Below are positions 1-6,879 of a stretch of 12,500 bases of DNA, in pieces. This DNA is from Actinidia chinensis (Eukaryota; Streptophyta; Magnoliopsida; Ericales; Actinidiaceae), in NCBI GenBank assembly GCA_009663005.1, contig CM018906.1, positions 21,913,236-21,925,735 of the forward strand. Direction: 5' to 3'. Numbering within the stretch: the stretch's first letter is position 1; each line of letters starts with the position of its first letter. Made by a program: the position numbers and the translations under genes. The notes beneath the pieces are model-generated. The model did no database searches. It saw nothing but the letters and a program-made list of their open reading frames with translations, and was not told the DNA's origin.

Positions 1-711
1 TTCGTCCGAGAGTGAACTCCTTGGCCTAGGGGCCTGTTCGCGGATGCGGAGGGGCGGAAGGATGGGATGCCCCAGACATGCAACTCGGAGGAGAATAGTA
101 GAGGGGAACATAGGCGAGGAGGTTAACCCTGCACAAAATGGATCAAGGGAAACAATCAATCAATTAGTCACGACATATTCAAATCGGTAAGGTATGAAGT
201 AAGCAAGAGCATGCAAATTCTTACCTATAAGAACGTAACCCCTATGTCTCGAGATAGAATAAAGACTGGGGTTATTAGCCCAAAACTTCCATTGTCCAGA
301 GACCTAGACAAAATTGTTCAGATACAGATATTTATCCAGAAAATCCATGACCAACCCTGTTTAAGGCTGATTAGGCTTTTGAAGGCAAAGGTAATGGTTA
401 CCTTCAAACATTTGGGTCTCAAAATTCTTCCTAGGACAGACTACACAATATACGTGGAGTAGATCCTCAACGGTGAACTCCTGTTTTTCACTCTCCATTA
501 GAGCATTTACATCGAGCACAATCCGCACGAAGTTCACCGATACTTGCATAAAAGTAAGCTGGCACATAGACAAGACAACCTTCAAAAATCTCAACCCTAC
601 TTGGTGGATGAACCAAATCCGAATGGGCATGCAGTCACCCTCTTCCTTTACCCAATCGCATCATCGTTCGGGCCTGCCTGTCCAATAACTACATTGTCAG
701 GGATTCTATAA
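1..711 (-). pseudogene. Antisense extra ORF (aORF) of a Tat-type retrotransposon, N-terminal part, element A
   Basis: Read leftward from about 711, this segment matches my knowledge of the N-terminal block of the extra ORF carried by many Tat elements, often annotated as 'putative plant transposon protein'. Seen: YRIPDNVV (about 710-687), then a GP motif, an EG motif, GLRFLKVV, MCQLTFMQVSVNFVRIV (about 570-520) and later a GW...SFGLITP block (about 350-260). The family pattern is Y-x-IP...GP...GLRFPLHPF...QL-PN. A clean short intron follows at 224-129 (donor GTAAGAAT, acceptor TTTTGTGCAG), and then a further exon runs off the window at position 1. The frame has in-frame stops (for example near 652 and 318) and a frameshift near 365. 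The function of the family is unknown. The 5' end is unresolved; a serine/acidic stretch followed by GTGAGT near 1130-1070 could be an upstream exon. Confidence is good for the family and low for the exact gene structure. Confidence 0.55.
129..224 (-). other. Probable spliceosomal intron in aORF A
   Basis: On the minus strand a near-consensus plant 5' splice site (TATAG|GTAAGAAT, GT at 224-223) is followed 96 nt later by TTTTGTGCAG| (AG at 130-129). The segment is T-rich on the coding strand and contains in-frame stops, while aORF-like coding resumes on both sides. The size and splice sites are typical of short plant introns. No transcript evidence is available. Confidence 0.5.
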
Positions 712-1430
712 TCAACTCAAAACCGAGCCAAAGACTCGTTGTCATGAACTAGCAATGAGCCTGGTTTAGTGCCATGTTTTGAAAACAAAACCAAATGGTC
801 AGAACGAGCTCAAAAGTGCCACGACGAATGAGGGCTAGGTTAGCTATAGGGGAAACCCTAGTCAAGACAATCTAGACCGACTCAGACCCTACTCAAAAGC
901 TTGCAGACACCCAATAATGGTGGAAGGCCAACCACAAGCCTCCTATCACCAAGGAATGCGGGAACAGGGCTGTCTGAAACTCACAAATGGCCAAAAACCG
1001 GGAATCTCATAAAAATATCAATGATAATGGAAAAAACCTAGCAGATTAAGAATGCACGAAGGAACGGTGACTCACCGTGATGATTGGAGATGCTCTCAGA
1101 GCGTCCGATAATGGAATCAGAGTTGTTGTCAGAAAAAAAGATTGGAAATGCGGCGGGGTCACATGGGTAATTTTCTCACTCTAGAAATTGTAAAGTGGCA
1201 TCGTGAACAATGGAGAACACCTTTATAAAGAAGTCGAAGGGGTGGGAACTCATCCAAACACGCCTTTATAAAGCGTCGCTTTACGGGTGAAGTGACTAAA
1301 CATGGTCTTAGGGCACATCATTTCGCGGGCTAACCGTTGCGGCCCAATTAGTAAATTTTGAACACGTTGCAAAATACCCACTGCACCCTCGAGCCCGACC
1401 TCAAGGGAAAAGAGAGCAGCCCCATTTTTT
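712..1430. other. Upstream region of aORF A; no gene recognised
   Basis: No convincing coding region is visible. On the minus strand a short Ser/Asp-rich reading segment at about 1135-1075 ends at a GTGAGT, so it may be an upstream aORF exon with a long intron running to about 711; I could not confirm this. The stretch also holds two palindromic TATA boxes (listed separately) and a purine run at 1403-1415 (AAGGGAAAAGAGA) that is not followed by a TG-type LTR start. Confidence 0.4.
1221..1273. promoter_or_regulatory. Pair of palindromic TATA boxes
   Basis: The perfect palindrome CTTTATAAAG occurs at 1221-1230 and again at 1264-1273, 43 bp apart, inside similar contexts (acacctttataaagaagtcg and acgcctttataaagcgtcg). 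Because the box is self-complementary it could serve either strand: leftward for aORF A or rightward for element A. It lies upstream of the aORF on the minus strand, where a promoter would be expected. Promoter function is inferred, not shown. Confidence 0.35.
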
Positions 1431-2050
1431 GCCACACTTAGCAAAATTTTTCGAAGGGAGAGGTCAGCCGAGCTTGAAAGAATGTTCTAGACTCGTTCTG
1501 CGTGGTTGCTAAGTTGTAGGGCAAGGCCTTCATTGACGGGTTAGTTGAGCTTGAAGAGAGCTCTGAACCACATCCAGCGTATTTGCCACACTTAGTAAAA
1601 TTTTTCGAAGGGAAGGGTCAACCGAGCTTGAAAGAATTCTTCAGACTCGTCCTGCGAGGTTGCTAAGTATGCAGGGCAAAATCTTCATTGACGGGTTAGC
1701 CGAGCTCGAAGAGAGCTCCGAACCACGTCCCGCATATTTGCCACACTTAGCAAAATTTTTTGAAGGGAGGGGTTAGCCGAACTCGAAAGAACACTCCAGA
1801 CTCATCCCACAAGGTTTCTAAGTATGTAGGGCAAAGCCTTCACTAACGAATTAGCCGAGCTCGAAAAGTGCTCTGATCCATGTCCCGCGTATTTGTCATA
1901 CTTAGCAAAATTTTTCAAAGGGAGGGAGCTCCGAACTATGTCTGCAAGATTCGTTGTTTGGAGATTTTTAATGAAGCACACTTCACAAAGATTTTCAGTA
2001 GGAGGTTTAGCTGAACTCAGAAATCATGTTCGAGTTCATCCCGATAAATA
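1431..2050. repeat. Tandem array of a 155-bp unit (three full copies, one deleted copy, one diverged half)
   Basis: Units start at 1431, 1585, 1740 and 1895, each at GCCACACTTAGCAAAA (variants TAGTAAAA and GTCATACTTAG). Lengths are 154, 155 and 155 bp. The fourth copy is internally deleted: after AAAGGGAGGG it jumps to AGCTCCGAACTATGTC and ends near 1950. Each unit looks like two related halves of about 77 bp, one ending ...GGTCAGCCGAGCTTGAAAGA...CTCGTTCTGCG, the other ...GGGTTAGTTGAGCTTGAAGA...CACATCCAGCG. A further diverged half (TTTTCAGTAGGAGGTTTAGC...TTCATCCCGA) lies at about 1992-2045. Tandem repeats of this kind are known from the hypervariable 3' region of Tat elements. Short reading frames crossing the array are incidental. 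Confidence 0.9.
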
Positions 2051-3373
2051 TTTTTCAAGTGTACTTAGGGTATACATACATAGACGGGTGAAATCTCAGA
2101 AATGCCATACAGAACGCAAGTGAACTTAAAGAAAAAGTTTTCATTCAAGCTGCATTACAAGTACAAAACCTATTCTAAAAGGCAAACGACCTACAATACA
2201 AGTACAAGACCTATCTTAAGGAAGACCAAGTAGTGTTAGAGGACCTTCATGGATAGTTGCCTCGAGATAATGGGCACGATCGGCTGGAAGTGAAGCAACA
2301 TAGATGGATACCCAGTACTCGGGGCCTTTAGAGCGTACATGCCGGCAAGGGCAAATGTACAGATCGCTCGCTGCTTGCAGCAGATTGTTTATCAACTACA
2401 AAGGAGCATTTCCTGCTTGCAGCCGAGCGAATACTAAATACAAAATAACATCTTGTGCTCAACATAGATTGCTTATCAGCTACAAGTAAACTCTCCAAAG
2501 CCTGTGAAAGAGAGGCGCATACATAGAGCTCGGTCGATTCCCCTCCGAGGTCATCACATTTTGGCCAGAGCAAAAGGGCCATCTCTATGTTCTAAAAAAA
2601 GGGAATCCATCCAACGATCAGAGGACTAACACCAGTGGTCGAACGACTGAAGTGATCAGAAGGAACCTTAATCTCTCATTTCTCGCTCTAATGAGAATTC
2701 GCTTAGCCTTCGCACGTATATAGAGACAGAAAGGCGGTAAAGGGACAACAAGGGCACGAAAGCCAAAGAGTTCGTCATTATGGTGGGAAACTAGGCATCT
2801 GACTAGGGAAGTGAATGGCCAGCCACAAAAAAGGGAGGCAGGAGGTCAACAACCAAAGCAGAAGGCGTAAAGACCGCGTTTGGGATACGAAAGGATGATA
2901 AGCAAACACATGCACTCACAACAACCACTGAAACCCCTTATAAGCAAACACGTCCAGTTCACATAACCTCGGCAAGCATCGACCCAGCTTATGCGAACTG
3001 AGGGACAATTGTAAGGGGACAAAATATACAATGACAGAGTCTAGTCATGCAAAGACAAAGGGCCACCACAAGAGCATCGCTACTTAGCAGGCTCGACGGT
3101 TCTCCGTGCTGGAGTACGATATAGATACGCTAATTCATAACCGTGCTAGGGTAGGGAATCTCCCCGAGAGTTGTTGCTGTGAAGCGAGCTTAGTGGATCT
3201 TTATGCCGGAGCTCGGTGAAAGTACTACCAGAGTAAATCTCATCCCGAGCTTGGACCACCGTCATGATCAGTTTATTACTATAAAGCAGGATAGAAGCGA
3301 TGACTGCACCAGAGCTCGAATTAGGGACAATGGGCAACGGTCCTCCTAAGGGACGACAAAAGACAAAAGAAAC
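2051..3373. other. Non-coding stretch, no gene recognised; short direct repeats
   Basis: Neither strand gives a recognisable protein; open frames are 60-85 codons with no family features. Visible structure is limited to short direct repeats: TACAAGTACAAAACCTATTCT at 2156-2176 against a near-copy at 2197-2217, AGATTGTTTATCAACTACAA at 2382-2401 against 2466-2485, and CTGCTTGCAGC at 2371 and 2413. Base composition and recurring words such as gagctcg resemble the array to the left, so this may be more of element A's 3' region or LTR. No TG...CA boundary or primer-binding site could be placed. Confidence 0.4.
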
Positions 3374-3488
3374 TTACACGGCATGGTTTCCACTAACAGC
3401 CCCCATACCCAAGCAGGGAGGCCGGCAACGTAATGATGAGCTACCAACTATGCAATAGAGGCATGGTTGGATTAGCGTACGGTTGGTG

Positions 3489-3585
3489 GGGAGAAGGAGG
3501 GGTGGAGAAATGATGGGGAGAAACAGAAGGAAGCGAGAAGGGGAAGGAGCAGGCGGAGGAAAAGAAAACACAAGAAGAAGACCCA
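3489..3585 (+). repeat. Purine-rich (GA) low-complexity tract
   Basis: About 95 bases made almost entirely of G and A, with runs such as GGGGAGAAGGAGGGGTGGAG and GAAGGGGAAGGAG, ending near GAAGAAGAAGACC. The minus strand is the matching CT-rich tract. Such tracts occur in plant 5' leaders and promoters. It is too long and too scattered to be a retrotransposon polypurine tract, and no LTR start follows it. Confidence 0.7.
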
Positions 3586-3601
3586 CTCATTGACATGGCC
3601 G

Positions 3602-3613
3602 TTGACGCGTCAA
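3602..3613. promoter_or_regulatory. Perfect palindrome of two W-box cores
   Basis: TTGACGCGTCAA is a perfect 12-bp palindrome made of two inverted TTGAC cores, the W-box element bound by plant WRKY factors, around a central GC. It sits between a leftward CT-rich region and a rightward CT repeat (CTCTTTCTCTCTCT, about 3639-3652). The site is seen; any regulatory role is inferred. Confidence 0.3.
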
Positions 3614-3689
3614 GGTATGCACACAATCTCAAACTCGAACACTCTTTCTCTCTCTGAAAACCACATCTCCAGTCATCTAACTTGATCAT

Positions 3690-4570
3690 CGGAGAGCCAT
3701 TTTCTGAAAACAGCTCTGGCGGCCAATCTCACTATTGCTGTGCTGCAGCTAGTTCATCGACAAGCCCTCGCCTGGTGCTAGCTCCCCATATCAGTCGGAG
3801 GACTGCCGTAGACATCTTTGATTTTCCTTCCATCATTCTACAAATCCACTACCTCCCACATATCATTTTGCACGCACTCTGAAATCAGAATTTCAGATCC
3901 ATCCATAAGTATAGATAATACTATGTTCGGGAACACAGAAGTATACCATCTGATATGGTACTTTACATGACACTAATAACATGATCATCCGATGATGTCT
4001 TATAATACAACATATGATTGAGCTACTACGTAAAAGGTATTATCAAATTAATAATTCCCAAATATAAATATTCAAATGTAATGACTATAACATTACTAGC
4101 AATCTAATGGTTAGTCTGCATTTAGATGGTTTCAAAATAGGGTTTTGTGTAGCTAACTTTCACTTTTAATTGAATTTGGACTCGTGTAATGTTAAATTTG
4201 TTTAATTCAATATATTATTTTAAATTCTTGGTAAAGAGTGTTGTTAGTATCGTGTTTTGCCAATATGGAGATTATAACTTGGAAAGGGGGTTGGAGTTGT
4301 TTTTCTTTTATTGGAAATGGTGAAGAGATCTGGGAACGACTTTCTAAGAAATTATTTGCTGCTCTTAATGCAAATCTTAGTAGTGTTCTAACTTTAAAAT
4401 GATTGGTCCAAATTGTGGAGTTTACTATTTTTTTCTCTGAATTATGGTCAATATATGTACATATGCCATTCATTTACTGGTGTAGATCATTTTTCCAAGA
4501 GCACCAATAATCTCTTTGACTTTCTTTGATTTAGGTAGTTTTTTCCAACTATAAGTTGATGGATTATTTA
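3690..4570. other. AT-rich intergenic stretch, no gene recognised; two small hairpins
   Basis: From about 3860 the composition shifts to AT-rich, unlike both flanking element remnants. Open frames (66-88 codons) show no family features. Two short perfect hairpins are visible: TCTGAAAT-CAGA-ATTTCAGA (3878-3897) and TACCAT-CTGAT-ATGGTA (3944-3960). This may be unique host DNA between the two element remnants, or the remains of an unrecognised element. Confidence 0.4.
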
Positions 4571-4571
4571 A

Positions 4572-4738
4572 GGCTTAATTTCAAAAACACCCCCTAAACT
4601 ATTGGCTTTTATCACTTTTACCCCTTATATAAAAAGTTAATCATAAAACCTTAACTATTTAGCTGTACCACTTTCACCCCTTCATATAAAAAGTGAATCA
4701 TATTGACCCCCTTAAATAATTAATTGTATTACTAATCA
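4572..4738. repeat. Degenerate tandem repeat of about 56-61 bp
   Basis: Units start at about 4611 (ATCACTTTTACCCCTTATAT) and 4667 (ACCACTTTCACCCCTTCATA). Each runs through ATAAAAAGTxAATCAT and then a CCTTAA / CCCTTAA block. A partial unit precedes them (CACCCCCTAAACTATTGGC, about 4588-4606) and the start of another (ATTACTAATCA) follows at 4728. The ACCCCCTAAACT motif in tandem is familiar from non-coding plant repeats, some linked to non-autonomous DNA transposons. No terminal inverted repeat could be defined. Confidence 0.6.
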
Positions 4739-5122
4739 TCTCCAATACATTGCAACTGAGAGAGCTCTACTCAGTCAAAAACATTCTCCGCTCGAAGGCG
4801 TTTCTTAAGTGTTTCGCCCTTACTTCTCAGCAAATGTCATCCAATGGGGGAGACAACGCCGAGGAGAGAAATACTGGCTACATGCCCGACGTCACAGCTG
4901 ACGAAGGTGAGTCTAGCCATTCCTGATATGAATCGATAGAGTACGTAGGCACTATTAGGAAGGGACTGAGGGGAATCCTACCTTTTCCTCTTGATCAAAT
5001 GTTGCGAGGGATACTTGGGGCTAAAATTTGGCCATCTTTTATTAAGTGGGACCCGATTAGCTCCAACTCTAGCTCTGAGATATGGTCAGATTCATGACAG
5101 CCCCTCGAGCTAAGATCAGATG

Positions 5123-5188
5123 GTATTGCTTTCTCTTTTTAGTTTGCCTTTTCTTTTTCAGTCTTAACTCGTTTGTTTTTCCTTGTAG
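5123..5188 (+). other. Probable intron 1 of aORF B
   Basis: A 66-nt T-rich segment starts GTATTGCTTTC and ends TTTTTCCTTGTAG, immediately before the ATGTCGACAAAG coding block. The size and acceptor are typical of short plant introns. The donor is weak and was chosen because it precedes the T-rich run. Confidence 0.4.
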
Positions 5189-5659
5189 CGATGTCGACAA
5201 AGATGGACTTGAAGAAGCTCGCTCGATTTTCCAAGGTGTAGGGCGACTTCAAAATGAAGAATCTACCACCAACCGGGGAAAGAGGGATATACATTGGCGA
5301 GAAGTCATCCCCAAGATGGTACCTTAGATCTCTCTCCATTGAAAAACAAGCATCTGACATCAGCTAATGTCAAGAAGAAAGGGCCCCTGGTTATGCACGA
5401 GGATAAGAAGAAAACCTTAACTACGCCCGATGTTAAACCCATAGGCTCCCCTATCTAGACAATACCTAATCTGGTAGGTAGTAAGGATGGAACCTTAAAT
5501 AACTCGGGAGTGGTTATGGGGCTCAAAGCTTCTGTGGTTAAGAGCCCGGTTGCGGTAGAGAAGCTTATTCAGGCTTTTATCCCGCCCACCGACAAGAAGA
5601 TCGTGGAAAAGATAGAGCTGGATGAGGTGGCCACTCAATTCTACCATGCGTTCAGTAAG

Positions 5660-5730
5660 GTCAATAAATGTTTGCTCTTTTACTCGACTCCAGCACTTTC
5701 GTTATTTTGCTACTAAGGCTATCTTTGTAG
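5660..5730 (+). other. Probable intron 2 of aORF B
   Basis: Joining AAG (5657-5659) to GCG (5731) keeps the frame and links the family blocks YHAFSK and AMVMGSFLVDRA. The 71-nt segment between them starts GTCAATAAATG and ends ATCTTTGTAG. An alternative donor, GTAAGG, lies 5 nt upstream but would break the frame. Confidence 0.55.
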
Positions 5731-6240
5731 GCGATGGTAATGGGTTCATTCTTGGTTGACCGAGCTAGGGAGATGATAGATGGGGCGGGGATCCAATGAG
5801 TCACTATCTTGTCCATTAGGGACGAGATGACCTGAGCTCAGTAGGTGGCCAAAGATTTAGAAAGCAGAGTGGCTGAGCTCAAGGTTAACAAGGAGTATTC
5901 TGATGCAGCCGTGCTCATTTTAGAGAAAGAGGTAGCAGGATTAAAGAAGTACAAGGAGAACTCTGACACCGTAGTGGAGAAGCTTTAGAAGAAGATGGCT
6001 GAGCTAAGGTGGAAAAAAATCCTCACCAAAAATTTAGCCATTGATGAGTTTAAAGTCTCCTAGGATTATAAGGAGGTTGTAGAGGGATTGGCTTCCTCAT
6101 ACTTTGGCGAGGATTTTGACCAGTGCAAGAGACAACTTAATCTCCTCTTTCCCGACCTCAACATCAATGATCTATAGATCGATCCTGATTTTGTTGACAG
6201 AGATGAAGACGATGAGGAAGAAGGAAAAGATGTTGCGTAA

Positions 6241-6879
6241 GATACCACTCTTCCTGGACAATCTTAGTCACCTCGTATTTTCATGTATATTTTTTTTTGT
6301 ATTTTCATCCTTTGTAATGGCGATGTTAATATTTGAATGAAAATATTTTTCCTCTATTTCATGGCGATGTATTCGTTATTATCAAATGTGAATATAAACA
6401 TACTTTGGCAACATCACTAGTAACAAGTAGGTGACATGATGAATTTTATAAAATGGCGATCATAACAACAATGTAGTGCCCTTGTGAATTGGGCGAGCAA
6501 AAACACCTTAATAAAATAGTTATAGAATTTGGCAAGATGTGATCTGTTACTAGTGAATAAAATTTTTTTGGTGAACAACACTTAATCCTTAAAATTGGCC
6601 AAATAACTTGGCAATATAAAAATAGGTGATATTCCAAATAGGCGACATAAACATGTGAAATTGGTAATATAATTATTTTGGCCTTGGCAATAACCCAGTT
6701 TGGTGATAACACTAATCATAACAATAACCGAGTTGGAGAAATTGGCGATTCCATTAAAATAACCATAATTACATGAAAATTGACAACCATAGATACATGG
6801 GGACTCGTATTTTAATGGAAACTAGAACTTAGCGATGACAATACTCAAATAATGTTGGTTTGGTGATCTTGACTACGAA
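6241..6879. other. AT-rich spacer between pol end and aORF B, with a dispersed GGCGA-type motif
   Basis: No coding region is seen. The stretch lies between the pol stop of element B (6880-6882, minus) and the aORF stop (6240, plus), so it is where the two converging transcripts would end. It is AT-rich and carries many variants of TTGGCGAT / TGGTGA / TTGGCAA, including ATGGCGATGT at 6317-6326 and 6361-6370, ATGGCGAT at 6453-6460 and ATTGGCGATT at 6741-6750. These may be relics of a short tandem repeat. Confidence 0.5.

Larger units (their letters stand above)
3374..3689 (-). other. Pro/Ser-rich reading frames over a pyrimidine-rich strand; possible exon, unproven
   Basis: Two overlapping minus-strand frames (3689-3441 and 3586-3374) translate to Ser/Pro/Phe-rich peptides. 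The second begins MGLLLVFSFPPPAPSPS and is hydrophobic at its start. It ends at GTG TAA, where GTGTAAGTTTC resembles a splice donor (GT near 3375), with a possible acceptor GGTGCAG near 3310. That exon would hit a stop soon after. Since both frames owe their composition to a CT-rich tract, they may be artefacts, or the leader of a decayed host gene. No family is recognised. Confidence 0.15.
4834..6240 (+). pseudogene. Antisense extra ORF (aORF) of Tat element B, coiled-coil and acidic C-terminal part preserved
   Basis: This ORF lies on the strand opposite to element B's gag-pol, just past the end of pol, the usual place for a Tat aORF. The start ATG at 4834 opens an acidic, Ser-rich exon (MSSNGGDNAEERNTG) with stops at 4925 and 5095. 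An intron at about 5123-5188 (GTATTGCT...CTTGTAG) leads to ATGTCGACAAAGATG (MSTKMDLKKLARFSK). A frameshift near 5340 follows, then a lysine-rich linker and the block ending TQFYHAFSK. A second intron at 5660-5730 (GTCAAT...TTTGTAG, phase 0) is followed by a 170-codon exon: AMVMGSFLVDRAREM, a heptad-rich coiled coil, and an acidic tail around FPDLNINDL. Six in-frame stops break that last exon. The conserved N-terminal YRIP...GLR block seen in fragment A is absent. Molecular function of the family is unknown. Confidence 0.65.

Noticed and set aside
1403..1415. AAGGGAAAAGAGA as the polypurine tract of element A
   Set aside because: It is followed by GCAGCCCC, not by a TG-type LTR start, and no second LTR copy is available for comparison.
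1431..2050. CRISPR-like array
   Set aside because: There are no short repeats with unique spacers; whole 155-bp units are repeated in tandem, in a plant context.
1893..2123. 76-codon plus-strand open frame
   Set aside because: It runs through the deleted tandem-repeat copy and the diverged half-unit; the coding look is incidental.
2328..2582. 84-codon minus-strand open frame with a repeated V-DKQS motif
   Set aside because: The repeat comes from the DNA direct repeat at 2382 and 2466. The protein has no family features and the region is non-coding in character.
3146..3586. Two-exon host gene on the minus strand
   Set aside because: Possible splice sites exist (GTAAGT near 3375, GGTGCAG near 3310), but the joined frame stops within a few codons and no protein family is recognised; kept only as a low-confidence note.
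3637..3652. CACTCTTTCTCTCTCT as the complement of a polypurine tract with an LTR edge (TGTTCGAG on the minus strand)
   Set aside because: The neighbouring sequence does not resemble the LTR end at 12398-12500, and the run is equally well a simple CT repeat in a plant leader.
5082..5360. Open frames on both strands around the first aORF B intron
   Set aside because: The plus frame crosses the T-rich intron and the minus frame is its complement. The family blocks are in the other plus-strand frame.
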